Positions 1 to 9,950 are shown, numbered from the stretch's first letter. The stretch is 64,000 nucleotides of DNA from Pseudomonas sp. MYb60 (GCF_002979555.1 NZ_PCOZ01000006.1:330094-394093); one strand, 5' to 3'. Translations and numbers: made by a program. Notes: generated by a model not told the origin, from the sequence alone.

Positions 1-2
1 AA

Positions 3-629
3 GCCTACCCGCTGGTCCAACGCATCGCTGCCGAGACCGACCGCGACATCCGCTCGCTGATCGGCGACGCCGCATTCCTCAAGCGCCTGGACCCGAAGAA
101 GTACACCGACGAGACCTTTGGTGTGCCGACCATCACCGACATCCTGCAAGAACTGGAAAAACCCGGCCGCGACCCGCGTCCCGAGTTCAAGACTGCCGAG
201 TTCCAGGACGGCGTCGAAGACCTCAAGGACCTGCAACTGGGCATGATCCTCGAAGGCGTGGTGACCAACGTGACCAACTTCGGCGCCTTTGTGGATATCG
301 GCGTGCATCAGGACGGTTTGGTGCATATCTCTGCGCTTTCGGAGAAATTCATCAAGGACCCGCGTGAAGCGGTGAAGGCCGGTGACGTGGTCAAGGTCAA
401 GGTCATGGAAGTCGACATCCCGCGCAAACGCGTCGGCCTGTCGATGCGCATGAGCGACACCCCCGGGGAGAAAATCGACGGTGCCCGTGGTGCCCGCCCG
501 GGCTCCGCGCCACGCCAGTCGCAAAACCGCTCTGACAGTGCACCGCGCAAGGAAACCGCCACCTCTGCACCGAGCAACAACGCCATGGCCTCGCTGTTCG
601 CCAACGCCAAGCAGTTGAAGAAGCGCTGA
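3..629 (+). CDS. tex: Tex-family transcription accessory protein, C-terminal part (5' end outside window)
   Basis: The reading frame is open from the first bases of the window and ends at a TGA at 627-629, so only about 208 C-terminal residues are present. They include a run beginning with [18 protein letters not shown], which is typical of Tex, followed by a full S1 RNA-binding domain (from [20 protein letters not shown] to KRVGLSMR, about residues 78-150 of the fragment). The tail is basic, rich in Ser, Arg and Gln, and looks disordered. Tex is a cytoplasmic nucleic-acid-binding protein linked to transcription. The upstream YqgF-like and helix-hairpin-helix domains would lie outside the window. 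The stop codon overlaps the next start by one base, so the downstream thioesterase is probably translationally coupled. Confidence 0.93.
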   Translation, partial: AYPLVQRIAAETDRDIRSLIGDAAFLKRLDPKKYTDETFGVPTITDILQELEKPGRDPRPEFKTAEFQDGVEDLKDLQLGMILEGVVTNVTNFGAFVDIGVHQDGLVHISALSEKFIKDPREAVKAGDVVKVKVMEVDIPRKRVGLSMRMSDTPGEKIDGARGARPGSAPRQSQNRSDSAPRKETATSAPSNNAMASLFANAKQLKKR

Positions 630-1012
630 TGGAGATCCCGGCCGGCTTGACCCAGAGCGCCTTCAGCGAACTGATCGGCTGCCGCCTGCAACGCCTTGAA
701 GAAGGCGTTGCCGAGGTGGCCCTGACCCTGGAGCCGCACCTGCGCAACCGCGCGGGCAAGCTCCATGGCGGGGCGATTTTCAGCCTGGTGGACATCACCA
801 TGGGCCTGGCCTGCTCCAGCGCCCACGGGTTCGACCAGCAGAGCGCAACCATCGAATGCAAGATCAACTACATCCGCGCCGTCGAAGACGGTGACGTGCT
901 GTGTACCAGCCGGGTGATTCATGCCGGCCGACGCACACTCGTCGTCGAAGCGGACGTGTACCAGGGCGACAGACTTGTCGCAAAAGCACAGGGCACCTTC
1001 GCTGTCCTATAG
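629..1012 (+). CDS. PaaI-family hotdog-fold thioesterase
   Basis: This is a 127-residue protein with the hotdog-fold signature NRAGKLHGGAIFSLVD (residues 45-60). The HGG turn and the following Asp match the catalytic region of PaaI/YigI-type acyl-CoA thioesterases. It probably hydrolyses a small acyl- or aryl-CoA in the cytoplasm; the substrate cannot be read from the sequence. The ATG shares its A with the TGA of tex, so the two genes form a coupled unit. Length is normal for a single hotdog domain. No signal peptide is visible. Confidence 0.87.
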   Translation: MEIPAGLTQSAFSELIGCRLQRLEEGVAEVALTLEPHLRNRAGKLHGGAIFSLVDITMGLACSSAHGFDQQSATIECKINYIRAVEDGDVLCTSRVIHAGRRTLVVEADVYQGDRLVAKAQGTFAVL

Positions 1013-1167
1013 CTCCCCACCCTCGATTTGAGTTAATTTCGGCGCTGTACAAACAGCGTCGGAATTTTCTCGCTGCGCTGTAGCCCAATTCATGGAGTGA
1101 AGTCGGCTTTTACAGAGCGGATCAAATCGACTCTTAACCAGGCGAAAACGCCAGTTTTAACTTCACC

Positions 1168-1197
1168 CTTGTAGACCGTCTTGCCCACCCCCATATT
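1168..1197 (+). promoter_or_regulatory. Possible heat-shock (sigma-32 type) promoter for gshA
   Basis: CTTGTA at 1168-1173 and CCCCAT at 1189-1194 are 15 bases apart, and the surrounding bases read CACCCTTGTAG and CCCCCATATT. This resembles the sigma-32 consensus (CTTGAA, 13-17 bases, CCCCATNT). Transcription would start about 20 bases before the gshA start. The call rests on consensus matching alone. The rest of the 1013-1226 gap shows no gene. Confidence 0.4.
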
Positions 1198-1226
1198 GGG
1201 GCGACTGACGCGTGAAGGAATCCAAC

Positions 1227-2810
1227 TTGAGCGAACTTCTCAACCGCCGCCTGGCCCTGCTCGGCAAGCGCGAACACCTCTCCCTGCTAGAGCACTGCTT
1301 GCACGGCATCGAGCGCGAATGCCTGCGCGTCACCGCTGAGGGTCGCCTGGCACAAACGCCGCATCCCGAAGCGCTGGGCGCCGCGTTGACCCACGAGCAA
1401 ATCACCACCGACTATTCCGAGTCGCTGCTGGAGTTCATCACGCCGGCCCTGCCCAACCCAGCCGATACCCTGGGCAGCCTCGACAAGATCCACCGCTTTG
1501 CCTACACCAAACTCGGCAGCGAATACCTGTGGAGCCCATCGATGCCGTGCCCGTTGCCGGCCGAGGAAGACATTCCGATTGCCTACTACGGCACTTCCAA
1601 TATCGGACAGCTCAAGTACGTGTATCGCAAGGGCCTGGCCCTGCGTTACGGCAAGACCATGCAGTGCATCGCCGGCATCCACTACAACTTTTCCCTGCCG
1701 GAACAGTTGTGGCCGTTGCTCAAGGAAACGGAAGGATTTGTCGGCACCGACCGCGACTTCCAGTCCACGTCCTACATCGCGCTGATCCGTAACTTCCGGC
1801 GCTACAGCTGGCTGTTGATGTACCTGTTCGGCGCCTCGCCGGCCCTGGACGCCGGCTTCCTGCGCGGTCGTTCGCACCAGCTCGAGGTACTGGACGCCGA
1901 CACGCTGTACCTGCCGTATGCCACCAGCCTGCGCATGAGCGACCTCGGCTACCAGAGCAACGCCCAGGCCGAACTCACACCGTGCTACAACGATCTGGAC
2001 AGCTACACCGACAGCTTGCGTGAAGCAGTGGCAACGCCCTACGCGCCTTACGTCGAAATCGGCACCCATCAGGACGGTGAGTGGGTGCAGCTCAACACCA
2101 ACATCCTGCAGATTGAAAACGAGTACTACTCCAATATCCGTCCCAAGCGCGTGACCTACACCGGCGAGCGGCCGATCCAGGCGCTGGTGGCCCGTGGCAT
2201 CCAGTACATCGAAGTGCGTTGCCTGGACATCAACCCGTTCCTGCCGATGGGCATCGACCTGCCGGAATCGCGCTTCCTCGATGCCTTCCTGCTGTACTGC
2301 GCGCTGAACGACAGCCCGTTGTTCGCCGACAACGAGTGCGGCAATGCCACCACCAACTTCCTCAGCGTGGTCAAGGAAGGTCGCCGTCCGGGCCTGCAAT
2401 TGCAGCGCGAAGGTGCGCCGGTGGACATGAAGGAATGGGCCACCGAGCTGTTGGAAAAGATCGCGCCGCTGGCCGCCTTGCTTGATGAGAGCCACGGCAT
2501 CAGTGAGCACAGCCAGGCGCTTGACGCCCAGTTGGCCAAGGTCCGCGACGCGTCGCTGACCCCATCGGCCCAGGTATTGGCGGCAATGGCTGAGCGCAAA
2601 GAGAGTTTCGCGCAGTTCTCCCTGCATCAGAGCCAGCTGCATGCCGAGCATTTCCGCAAGGAACCGTTGCCGGCGCAAGAGCAGGCACACTTTGAAGAAC
2701 TGGCGCGCAAATCGCTGGAACAGCAGGCGGAGTTGGAGCGCAACGAAGTGGGCGATTTCGACGTTTTTGTCGGCTCGTACCAGGCAAGCATCCTGGCCAT
2801 CAGCAACTGA
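1227..2810 (+). CDS. gshA: Glutamate-cysteine ligase GshA
   Basis: The 527-residue protein makes gamma-glutamylcysteine from glutamate and cysteine with ATP, the first step of glutathione synthesis. It matches the proteobacterial class of GshA along its whole length, with [47 protein letters not shown] (split here by name only) and the [21 protein letters not shown] region. I chose the TTG at 1227 ([13 protein letters not shown]). It has an AAGGA ribosome-binding site at 1215-1219, seven bases upstream, and fits the usual N-terminus of the family. An in-frame GTG at 1212 would overlap that site. The gene is a single transcription unit after a 214-base gap. A sigma-32-like promoter is suspected just upstream. 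Confidence 0.95.
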   Translation: MSELLNRRLALLGKREHLSLLEHCLHGIERECLRVTAEGRLAQTPHPEALGAALTHEQITTDYSESLLEFITPALPNPADTLGSLDKIHRFAYTKLGSEYLWSPSMPCPLPAEEDIPIAYYGTSNIGQLKYVYRKGLALRYGKTMQCIAGIHYNFSLPEQLWPLLKETEGFVGTDRDFQSTSYIALIRNFRRYSWLLMYLFGASPALDAGFLRGRSHQLEVLDADTLYLPYATSLRMSDLGYQSNAQAELTPCYNDLDSYTDSLREAVATPYAPYVEIGTHQDGEWVQLNTNILQIENEYYSNIRPKRVTYTGERPIQALVARGIQYIEVRCLDINPFLPMGIDLPESRFLDAFLLYCALNDSPLFADNECGNATTNFLSVVKEGRRPGLQLQREGAPVDMKEWATELLEKIAPLAALLDESHGISEHSQALDAQLAKVRDASLTPSAQVLAAMAERKESFAQFSLHQSQLHAEHFRKEPLPAQEQAHFEELARKSLEQQAELERNEVGDFDVFVGSYQASILAISN

Positions 2811-2830
2811 TCTTGTTGAAAGGGGGCCAG

Positions 2831-2860
2831 ATGTGGGAGGGGGATTGCCACCTCCCACAT
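2831..2860. repeat. Single REP-type hairpin
   Basis: The element has perfect 10-base arms (ATGTGGGAGG / CCTCCCACAT) around a 10-base centre. It lies 20 bases after the gshA stop and matches the GTGGGAGGGGGCTTGC repeats found elsewhere in the window. It may also end gshA transcription or stabilise its mRNA. Confidence 0.8.
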
Positions 2861-2998
2861 TGCCCGCATTTCAATGAAGGATCGACGCTCACTGTTCTTC
2901 TCATAAGCTAATTCGAAAACGTTATTTATTTTCGGATTCTTAGATCATTTAGTCTCCTCACACGCCGACCCTCGGCCGCCTGATTGAGGAGCTTCCCC

Positions 2999-3976
2999 TT
3001 GAAACTGCTTACCCCTCTGCGCCTATTGGCCGCATTGTCACTGGCCGGTGCCAGCCTGTTTGCCCAGGCGGCGGATGTGACCATTGCTTACCAGACCACC
3101 GTGGACCCGGCCAAAGTGGCCCAGGCCGACGGCGCGTATGAAAAAGCTACTAACGCCACGATCAACTGGCGCAAATTCGACAACGGCGCCGATATCATCG
3201 CCGCCATCGCGTCCGGCGACGTGCAGATCGGCTACCTCGGTTCCAGCCCGTTGACCGCGGCCATCACCCGCAAAGTGCCGGTGGAAACCTTCCTCGTGGC
3301 CACCCAGATCGGCGGTGCCGAAGCGCTGGTGGCGCGCAACGGTTCGGGGATCAACAGCCCACAAGACCTGATCGGCAAGAAGATCGCCGTGCCGTTCGTT
3401 TCCACCGGCCACTACAGCCTGCTCGCCGCGCTGAAGCACTGGAACATCGATCCCTCCAAAGTCACCGTCCTCAACCTCGCACCGCCGGCCATCATTGCCG
3501 CCTGGAAACGCGGTGATATCGACGCCACCTACGTATGGGACCCCGCCCTGGGTGTCGCCAAGGAAAACGGCAAGGTGCTGATCACTTCCGGCGAACTGGC
3601 CAAGTTCGGCGCGCCGACCTTTGACGCCTGGATCGTGCGTAAGGATTTTGCCGAGAAGCACCCGGAAATCGTCACCGCCTTCGCCAAGGTCACGCTGGAT
3701 GCCTACGCCGCGTACCGCAAAGACCCACAAGCCTGGCTCGCCGACAAAGGCAACGTCGACAAGCTGGTGAAGCTCTCCGGCGCCAAGGCTGCTGACATCC
3801 CCTTGCTGCTGCAAGGCAACGTCTACCCGCTGGCCGCTGACCAAGTGACCCTGCTGGGCGCCCCGACCACCAAGGCCGTGACCGACACCGCCGCGTTCCT
3901 CAAGGAACAGGGCAAGGTCGAGGCCGTGCTGCCGGACTACGCGCCTTACGTCAGCGCCAAGTTCATTACCAACTGA
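2999..3976 (+). CDS. tauA: Taurine ABC transporter periplasmic substrate-binding protein TauA
   Basis: The 325-residue periplasmic protein delivers taurine to TauBC. It starts with a signal peptide ([19 protein letters not shown], with cleavage after AQA). The mature protein begins [18 protein letters not shown], typical of TauA, and keeps the NMT1/SsuA-like binding fold. The TTG at 2999 was chosen because GAGGAG (2986-2991) sits seven bases upstream; an earlier in-frame TTG at 2984 would include the ribosome-binding site in the protein. It is the first gene of tauABCD. The upstream region (2880-2985) is AT-rich with ATTCG/TTATTT runs, as expected for a sulfur-starvation (CysB-dependent) promoter, but no defined operator is proved. 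Confidence 0.93.
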   Translation: MKLLTPLRLLAALSLAGASLFAQAADVTIAYQTTVDPAKVAQADGAYEKATNATINWRKFDNGADIIAAIASGDVQIGYLGSSPLTAAITRKVPVETFLVATQIGGAEALVARNGSGINSPQDLIGKKIAVPFVSTGHYSLLAALKHWNIDPSKVTVLNLAPPAIIAAWKRGDIDATYVWDPALGVAKENGKVLITSGELAKFGAPTFDAWIVRKDFAEKHPEIVTAFAKVTLDAYAAYRKDPQAWLADKGNVDKLVKLSGAKAADIPLLLQGNVYPLAADQVTLLGAPTTKAVTDTAAFLKEQGKVEAVLPDYAPYVSAKFITN

Positions 3977-3992
3977 TCAGGAGTTCATTGCG

Positions 3993-4772
3993 ATGGCCTT
4001 GCTACAACTGGAGCGCATCAGCGCACAGTACCCAGGCGCCACAGAACCGGTACTGTCAGACATTTCAATCGACCTGGGGCCCCAGCAATTGCTGGTGGCC
4101 CTCGGCCCGTCCGGCAGTGGCAAGACTTCGCTGTTGAACCTGATTGCCGGTTTTGTCGAACCCTCCGCCGGGCGCATCACCCTCGACGGCGTGCCGGTCA
4201 AAGGCCCCAGCGCCGAACGCGGCGTGGTGTTCCAGGACGACGCCTTGCTGCCCTGGCAGGATGTGCTGGCCAACGTCGGCTTCGGCCTGGAGCTGGCCGG
4301 TGTACCCAAGGCTCAGCGCGAAGTACGCGCCCGGGAAATGCTCGCGTTGGTCGACCTCGCCGGGTTCGACAGCCGTCGCATCTGGCAACTGTCCGGCGGC
4401 CAGAAGCAACGCGTCGGCCTGGCCCGCGCCCTGGCGGCTGACCCACGGGTACTGCTGATGGACGAACCTTTCGGCGCCCTCGATGCCTTCACCCGCGAAC
4501 AGATGCAGGAGTTGCTGCTGCAAGTGTGGCGGCGCACGGCCAAGCCGGTGTTCCTGATTACCCATGACATCGAAGAAGCGGTATTTCTCGCCACTGACCT
4601 GATCCTGCTCGCGCCCAACCCCGGCCAGATCGTCGAACGCCTGAGCCTGGACTTCGGCCAACGCTACGCCGCCGGTGAATCGGCGCGGGCGATCAAGTCC
4701 GACCCGCGCTTTATCGAAACCCGCGAACACGTGCTGGGCAAAGTGTTCTCCCAACGGCAGGTGTCCGCATGA
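3993..4772 (+). CDS. tauB: Taurine ABC transporter ATP-binding protein TauB
   Basis: The 259-residue ATPase energises taurine uptake at the inner face of the membrane. It shows Walker [10 protein letters not shown], the ABC signature [15 protein letters not shown], Walker [13 protein letters not shown] and the switch His in [13 protein letters not shown]. The sequence [20 protein letters not shown] is characteristic of the nitrate/sulfonate/taurine transporter ATPase group. The start at 3993 follows AGGAGTT 16 bases after the tauA stop. Its end overlaps the tauC start by four bases (ATGA), so the operon is compact. Confidence 0.94.
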   Translation: MALLQLERISAQYPGATEPVLSDISIDLGPQQLLVALGPSGSGKTSLLNLIAGFVEPSAGRITLDGVPVKGPSAERGVVFQDDALLPWQDVLANVGFGLELAGVPKAQREVRAREMLALVDLAGFDSRRIWQLSGGQKQRVGLARALAADPRVLLMDEPFGALDAFTREQMQELLLQVWRRTAKPVFLITHDIEEAVFLATDLILLAPNPGQIVERLSLDFGQRYAAGESARAIKSDPRFIETREHVLGKVFSQRQVSA

Positions 4773-5605
4773 GCAGCTATGAACTTCCCGTCTCAGCCGC
4801 CAAGCCGGCGGTGCATGCGGTTATCCCGGTACGTCGCCGCTTGAGCACGCGCTGGATCAGCGTGCTGACCCTGGTCGCGTTGCTGGCCCTCTGGTGGGCC
4901 GTGACCGCCACCGGCTTGATCGAGCCGCTGTTCCTGCCGCCACCGTCCGCCGTGCTGCAAAAAGGCTGGCTGCTGGCGACCTCGGGGTACATGGATTCCA
5001 CCCTGTGGCAGCATTTGGGCGCGAGCCTGAGCCGCATCGGCCTGGGCCTGGGCTTTGCGGTGCTGACCGCCGTGCCGGTGGGAATCGCCATCGGCTCCAA
5101 CCGTATCGCCCGTGGCATTCTCGACCCGCTGATCGAGTTCTACCGCCCAATCCCGCCATTGGCCTACTTGCCGCTGATCGTGATCTGGTGCGGCATTGGC
5201 GAGCTGTCCAAGGTGCTGCTGATTTACCTGGCGATCTTTGCGCCGATTGCCATCGCCACGGCGACCGGTGTGCGCACGGTGGACCCGGCCAAGCTGCGCG
5301 CGGCGCAGTCGTTGGGCGCCACCCGGGCCCAGTTGATTCGTCATGTGATCCTGCCGAGCGCCTTGCCCGACATCCTCACCGGCGTGCGCATCGGGCTGGG
5401 CGTGGGCTGGTCCACCCTGGTGGCGGCCGAATTGATCGCGGCCACCAGCGGCCTGGGGTTCATGGTGCAGTCGGCGGCGCAGTTCCTGGTCACTGACGTG
5501 GTGGTGCTGGGCATCCTCGTCATCGCCCTGATCGCCTTCGCCATGGAAATGGGCCTGCGTGCCCTGCAGCGTAAATTAGTGCCGTGGCATGGCCAGGCAC
5601 ACTGA
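4769..5605 (+). CDS. tauC: Taurine ABC transporter permease TauC
   Basis: The 278-residue inner-membrane protein has about six hydrophobic segments and the binding-protein-dependent permease loop (EAA-like region around [25 protein letters not shown], residues 175-200). It has a soluble N-terminal stretch of about 25 residues. The start overlaps tauB by four bases. It belongs to the SsuC/TauC permease family; placement between tauB and tauD makes the taurine assignment firm. Confidence 0.93.
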   Translation: MSSYELPVSAAKPAVHAVIPVRRRLSTRWISVLTLVALLALWWAVTATGLIEPLFLPPPSAVLQKGWLLATSGYMDSTLWQHLGASLSRIGLGLGFAVLTAVPVGIAIGSNRIARGILDPLIEFYRPIPPLAYLPLIVIWCGIGELSKVLLIYLAIFAPIAIATATGVRTVDPAKLRAAQSLGATRAQLIRHVILPSALPDILTGVRIGLGVGWSTLVAAELIAATSGLGFMVQSAAQFLVTDVVVLGILVIALIAFAMEMGLRALQRKLVPWHGQAH

Positions 5606-5616
5606 GTGAGAACCGC

Positions 5617-6453
5617 ATGAGCAGCCTGACCGTTACCCCCATCAGCACCGCATTGGGCGCCCTGATCAGTGGCGTCGACATCACCCAGCCGCTGAACCTT
5701 GAACAGCGCGACGCCATCGAGCAGGCGTTGCTCACCCACTCGGTGCTGTTCTTCCGTGGCCAAGCCATCAACCCGCAACAGCAAGCGCGGTTCGCGGCGA
5801 ACTTCGGCGACCTGCACATCCACCCGATCTACCCCAATGTGCCGGAACAGCCTGAAGTGCTGATCCTCGACACTGCCGTGACCGATGTGCGCGACAACGC
5901 CGTCTGGCACACCGACGTGACCTTCCTGCCCACCCCGGCGCTGGGCGCGGTGCTCAGTGCCAAGCTGTTGCCGGCGTTTGGCGGCGATACGCTGTGGGCC
6001 AGCGGGATTGCGGCGTATGAGGCGCTGTCGGCGCCGTTGAAGCGCTTGCTCGACGGTTTGACGGCAACACACGACTTCACCAAATCCTTTCCGCTGGAGC
6101 GCTTTGGCAACACCGCCGAAGACCTGGCGCGCTGGGAAGAAACCCGCAGGAAGAACCCGCCGCTGTCCCACCCGGTGGTGCGCACGCACCCGGTGAGTGG
6201 GCGCAAATCGCTGTTCGTCAGTGATGGGTTCACCACCAAGATCAATGAACTTGAGCCGGCGGAAAGCGAGGCAATTCTGAAGTTGTTGTTCGCCCACGCG
6301 ACACGCCCGGAGTTCACCATCCGCTGGCGCTGGCAGGAGAACGACGTGGCATTCTGGGACAACCGCGTCACGCAGCATTACGCGGTGGATGACTACCGGC
6401 CGCAACGGCGGGTGATGCACCGGGCGACCATTCTGGGCGACGTACCGTTCTAG
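5617..6453 (+). CDS. tauD: Taurine dioxygenase TauD
   Basis: This is an Fe(II)/2-oxoglutarate-dependent dioxygenase that splits taurine into sulfite and aminoacetaldehyde. The 278-residue protein has the iron ligands HxD at H98-D100 ([10 protein letters not shown]) and the distal His near the C-terminus in [13 protein letters not shown]. The Arg in [11 protein letters not shown] is the usual 2-oxoglutarate ligand. I chose the ATG at 5617 ([15 protein letters not shown]), the family's normal N-terminus, over an in-frame start at 5584 that would overlap tauC. It ends the tau operon 11 bases after tauC. The sulfite would feed cysteine synthesis. Confidence 0.93.
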   Translation: MSSLTVTPISTALGALISGVDITQPLNLEQRDAIEQALLTHSVLFFRGQAINPQQQARFAANFGDLHIHPIYPNVPEQPEVLILDTAVTDVRDNAVWHTDVTFLPTPALGAVLSAKLLPAFGGDTLWASGIAAYEALSAPLKRLLDGLTATHDFTKSFPLERFGNTAEDLARWEETRRKNPPLSHPVVRTHPVSGRKSLFVSDGFTTKINELEPAESEAILKLLFAHATRPEFTIRWRWQENDVAFWDNRVTQHYAVDDYRPQRRVMHRATILGDVPF

Positions 6454-6470
6454 AGAGGGGCGCAACTCAA

Positions 6471-6632
6471 GTGTGGGAGGGAGCTTGCCCCCGATTGCGG
6501 TGGAGCAGCTAGGGATAAGCTGACTGATCCACCGCCATCGGGGGCAAGCCCCCTCCCACACTGATCAGGTTGTACTCGCTTTCTTCGCCACGCTAGCCAC
6601 CGAATGTGGGAGAGGCAAGCCCCTCTCACATT
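6471..6632. repeat. REPIN (paired REP) plus a third shorter REP copy
   Basis: Two GTGTGGGAGG-type REPs face each other at 6471-6495 and 6537-6561 with a complementary centre (GCGGTGGA / TCCACCGC), so the unit can fold into one long hairpin. A third, degenerate copy with arms AATGTGGGAGAGG / CCTCTCACATT lies at 6603-6632. Together they fill the gap between the convergent tauD and the aldo/keto reductase gene. Confidence 0.85.
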
Positions 6633-6648
6633 GACTGAGTTCTACGGG

Positions 6649-7686
6649 TTATTCAGCGCTGGATGGCTTTTCCCACAGGTTGATCCCGCCTTCCTGGGCG
6701 AAGCGGTCGATCTCTGCCAGTTCCTCGGCACTGAAGCTCAGGTTCTGCAACGCACCGACGTTCTCGATGATCTGCTCTGGCCGGCTCGCACCGATCAGGG
6801 CGCTGGTCACGCGTGGATCGCGCAAGGTCCAAGCCAAAGCCAGTTGCGCCAGGCTCTGGCCGCGGCCCTTGGCGATTTCATTGAGGGCCCGCACGTGAGC
6901 AATGTTGGCCTCGGACAAGTGCTGGGCCTGCAACGAACCACCACCCGGACGATTCACGCGCGCATCCGCGGGCACGCCGTTGAGGTATTTATCCGTCAGC
7001 AAGCCCTGAGCCAGCGGCGTGAACGCGATCACCCCGGCGCCGAGTTCTTCGGTGGTGTCGAGCAGGTCTTTCTCTACCCAGCGGTTGAGCAGGTTGTAAG
7101 CCGGCTGGTGGATCAGCAACGGGACTTTCCACTCGTTGAGCAGGGCGGCGATTTCGCGGGTTTTCACCCCCGAATACGACGAGATGCCGATGTACAACGC
7201 CTTGCCTTGCTGCACCGCAGTCGCGAGGGCGCTGGCGGTTTCTTCCAGCGGGGTGTCGGGGTCAAAACGGTGGGAGTAGAAGATGTCCACGTAATCAACG
7301 CCCAGGCGTTGCAGGCTCTGGTCCAGGCTGGCCAGGATGTATTTGCGCGAACCGCCGCCCTGGCCGTAAGGGCCTGGCCACATGTCCCAACCGGCCTTGC
7401 TGGAGATGATCAGTTCATCGCGGTAGTGCTTGAAATCTTCGCGCAGCAAACGGCCGAAATTGATCTCGGCGCTGCCATACGGCGGGCCATAGTTGTTGGC
7501 CAAATCGAAGTGGTTGATACCGTGATCGAACGCCGTGCGCAACAGGGCACGCTGGGTCTCGATCGGGGTGCTGTCGCCAAAATTGTGCCACAGCCCCAGG
7601 GACAGTGCAGGCAGCACCAATCCACTGCGGCCAACGCGGCGATACGGAATAGATTCATAGCGGTTTTCGGCTGCAATGTACGTCAT
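6649..7686 (-). CDS. Aldo/keto reductase, L-glyceraldehyde-3-phosphate reductase type (YghZ-like)
   Basis: The 345-residue protein matches the YghZ/Kv-beta-like aldo/keto reductases in length and sequence. It contains FDLANNYGPPYGSAE with the catalytic Asp and Tyr, IISSKAGWDMWPGPYG with the catalytic Lys, and YSHRFDPDTPLEET with the His. The C-terminal SALIGASRPEQI region binds NADPH. Family members reduce methylglyoxal or L-glyceraldehyde 3-phosphate in the cytoplasm. I chose the ATG at 7684-7686 (MTYIAAENRYESI), preceded by AGAGAGGA, over one six codons upstream. It reads away from tauD and follows betT on the same strand across a 141-base gap. Confidence 0.88.
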   Translation of the reverse strand: MTYIAAENRYESIPYRRVGRSGLVLPALSLGLWHNFGDSTPIETQRALLRTAFDHGINHFDLANNYGPPYGSAEINFGRLLREDFKHYRDELIISSKAGWDMWPGPYGQGGGSRKYILASLDQSLQRLGVDYVDIFYSHRFDPDTPLEETASALATAVQQGKALYIGISSYSGVKTREIAALLNEWKVPLLIHQPAYNLLNRWVEKDLLDTTEELGAGVIAFTPLAQGLLTDKYLNGVPADARVNRPGGGSLQAQHLSEANIAHVRALNEIAKGRGQSLAQLALAWTLRDPRVTSALIGASRPEQIIENVGALQNLSFSAEELAEIDRFAQEGGINLWEKPSSAE

Positions 7687-7713
7687 CGAATCCTCTCTGG
7701 GCATGGGGCAAAT

Positions 7714-7745
7714 AAGCCCTGGGAATAACCTTATTCCCAGGGCTT
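7714..7745. terminator. Perfect 15-bp-arm hairpin between betT and the aldo/keto reductase gene
   Basis: AAGCCCTGGGAATAA at 7714-7728 is exactly complementary to TTATTCCCAGGGCTT at 7731-7745 with only CC between. It lies 83 bases beyond the betT stop and 28 bases before the reductase start, both on the minus strand. It could end betT transcription. The T run is better on the plus strand than on the minus strand, so an operator or mRNA-stability role is also possible. Confidence 0.55.
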
Positions 7746-7827
7746 TTAACCCGCTGAATCGCTTAAGTCTGCCTCTTCCTTTTACAGCAAAGGCCTACGT
7801 GAGAGGAACGGTTTTGCCGCACATTAC

Positions 7828-9828
7828 TCAGCGCACCAGGTGCAGGAACTGCAGATGCCGCTCGTACTGGTCGAGGATGTCGTTGATGATCTGCTCCTTG
7901 GTGTAGCCCACCAGGTCGTAGTCCTGGCTGCCCTCCGCCAAGTGCACTTCGGCGCGGTAATAACGGCGGTTGTTGATCTCCTTGGAGCCCATGCCGCCAC
8001 GGGCGAATGACGGCGTGAAGTAACCGCGCATCTGCACCTGGTAGATGAACGGGTGTTCCTCGCCGTGGCCGATCTCCAGGCTGACGCTGTCATTGGACGG
8101 GTCGGGCTGGGTGACCACATTCAGGCCCTTCTCGACGAACACCGCCGTGACTTCTTCAATCGCCGGGCGCACCGTCGATTCGAGGAAACGGTACACCTCA
8201 TCCCGCGACGGGAAATGCACGGCCTGGCTCAAGCGCTGGCGCCAGCCGCCACGGCCTCTGCGCGACGCCGACACAGGTGCCAGCGAATGCAATTGCGCAA
8301 TCTGCTTCTGGGATTCGAGGTAGAACGCCTTGTGCAGCCCCCACATCATCAGTAGCAAAATCATCGAGAACGGCAACGAGGTCAGCACCACCGCTGACTT
8401 CAGCGAGTCGATGCTGCCGGCAAACAGCAAGGCGCTGGTGACCAGCCCGGTCATCACACCCCAGAACACGCGCAGCCATTTCGGCCCGTCTTCGTCGGCG
8501 TTGCCGCCCTTGGACGACAGGGTCGAGAGCACCACGGTGCCGGAGTCGGCCGAGGTCACGAAGAACACGAAGCTGATGAACACTGTCACCGCGATCACGG
8601 TCTTGGCCCACGGGTAGGTTTCCAGCAGCAGGTACAGGCTCATCGACGGGTTATCGATGGCCGACTGCCCCAGGGCAGCCATGCCGTGGTTGAGCACCTG
8701 GTCGATGGCGCTGTTGCCGAAGATCGACATCCACGCCAGGGTGAAACCCAGCGGGATCAGCAGCACGCCGAACACGAATTCGCGAATGGTACGGCCACGG
8801 GAAATCCGCGCAATGAACAGGCCTACGAACGGCGACCATGCAATCCACCAGGCCCAATAGAACACCGTCCAGCCGCCCAGCCAGTCGCTGGGTTTGTCGT
8901 AGGCGTACACGTCGAAACTCTTGGTCGGCAACGCGCCGAGGTAGTCGCCGAGGTTCTGGATCAGGGTGTTGAGCAAGTGTTGGGTGGGGCCTGCAAACAA
9001 CACGAACAGCAGCAGCGCACAGGCCAGCAGCATGTTGATGTCGGACATCACCCGCACGCCCTTGTCGACGCCGGCCACCGCGACAATGATCGCGGCGCCC
9101 ATCATCAGCGTGATCAGGCCGACCTGGATCCACTGGGTGTGAGCGATGCCGAACAGGTAGTCCAGGCCGGAATTGAGGTGCAGCACCCCGAAGCCCATGT
9201 CCGCCCCCAGGCCGAACACCGTGGCGATGATACCGAAGCCATCCACCGCATAGCCGATAGGGCCGTTGATGCGCTTGCCGATCAGCGGGTACAGCGCCGA
9301 ACGCAGTGCCAGCGGCAGGTTATGCCGATAAGCAAAATACGCCAGGGCCATGCCCACGAACGCGAACACGCCCCAGCCATGCAGGCCCCAGTGCAGAAAC
9401 AGGATCTGCATGGCCTGGCGCGCGGCGTCGGCGTTCATCGGTGCGCCTTGAGGCGGTTGCACCAGGTGCGTCAGCGGTTCGGAAACGCAGAAGAAAAACA
9501 GCGTGATGCTGATCCCGGCGGCGAACAGCATGCCGGCCCAGGACAGGTAACTGAATTCGGGCTCGTCGTGGTCGGCACCGAGTTTTATCTTGCCGTAGCC
9601 CGATAACGCGGTGACCACCACGAAGACCAGATACAGGGTCATCGCCAGCATGTAGTACCAGCCGACCGTATTGGCCGCCCAGTTTTGCGCCGCCAGCAAC
9701 CAGGCACCCGCCTGCTGGGGGATCGCGATGACCGTGACACCGAACAGCAAAATGAAGGTTGCAGCGAAGTAGAAGACCGGCGCATTCATGCGCACCAGGC
9801 CGCTGGGTGGGGTGGACGATGCACTCAT
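7828..9828 (-). CDS. betT: BCCT-family choline transporter BetT
   Basis: The 666-residue inner-membrane protein has twelve hydrophobic segments and the BCCT signature around GWTVFYWAWWIAWSPFVGLF. It has a cytoplasmic C-terminal tail of about 150 residues (from about residue 515), as in long, osmotically responsive BetT proteins. It imports choline, which Pseudomonas oxidises to glycine betaine for osmoprotection or carbon. An in-frame ATG 13 codons downstream is an alternative start. betIBA are not in the window. A strong palindrome 93 bases upstream is a likely repressor site. Confidence 0.9.
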   Translation of the reverse strand: MSASSTPPSGLVRMNAPVFYFAATFILLFGVTVIAIPQQAGAWLLAAQNWAANTVGWYYMLAMTLYLVFVVVTALSGYGKIKLGADHDEPEFSYLSWAGMLFAAGISITLFFFCVSEPLTHLVQPPQGAPMNADAARQAMQILFLHWGLHGWGVFAFVGMALAYFAYRHNLPLALRSALYPLIGKRINGPIGYAVDGFGIIATVFGLGADMGFGVLHLNSGLDYLFGIAHTQWIQVGLITLMMGAAIIVAVAGVDKGVRVMSDINMLLACALLLFVLFAGPTQHLLNTLIQNLGDYLGALPTKSFDVYAYDKPSDWLGGWTVFYWAWWIAWSPFVGLFIARISRGRTIREFVFGVLLIPLGFTLAWMSIFGNSAIDQVLNHGMAALGQSAIDNPSMSLYLLLETYPWAKTVIAVTVFISFVFFVTSADSGTVVLSTLSSKGGNADEDGPKWLRVFWGVMTGLVTSALLFAGSIDSLKSAVVLTSLPFSMILLLMMWGLHKAFYLESQKQIAQLHSLAPVSASRRGRGGWRQRLSQAVHFPSRDEVYRFLESTVRPAIEEVTAVFVEKGLNVVTQPDPSNDSVSLEIGHGEEHPFIYQVQMRGYFTPSFARGGMGSKEINNRRYYRAEVHLAEGSQDYDLVGYTKEQIINDILDQYERHLQFLHLVR

Positions 9829-9920
9829 GAACGATGCACCCCGAGGGTGAGGGATATGGCTGTAGAAAACGGACTCAGCAAAGGTAAGCCTCCTGTTGTG
9901 AGCGGGCAGCGAACCACCGG

Positions 9921-9950
9921 GTTTAACTTGAACGAGTGTTCAAGTTAAAC
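9921..9950. promoter_or_regulatory. Perfect 30-bp palindrome, likely BetI-type operator for betT
   Basis: GTTTAACTTGAAC at 9921-9933 is exactly complementary to GTTCAAGTTAAAC at 9938-9950 around GAGT. Size and symmetry fit a TetR-family operator, and its place 93 bases before betT suggests the choline-responsive repressor BetI. The regulator itself is inferred. Together with the REPIN at 10085-10170 this is all that I see in the gap 9829-10190. Confidence 0.6.

Noticed and set aside
1287..2858. Long open frame on the minus strand opposite gshA
   Set aside because: It shadows a well-supported gene and has composition typical of antisense frames in high-GC genomes.
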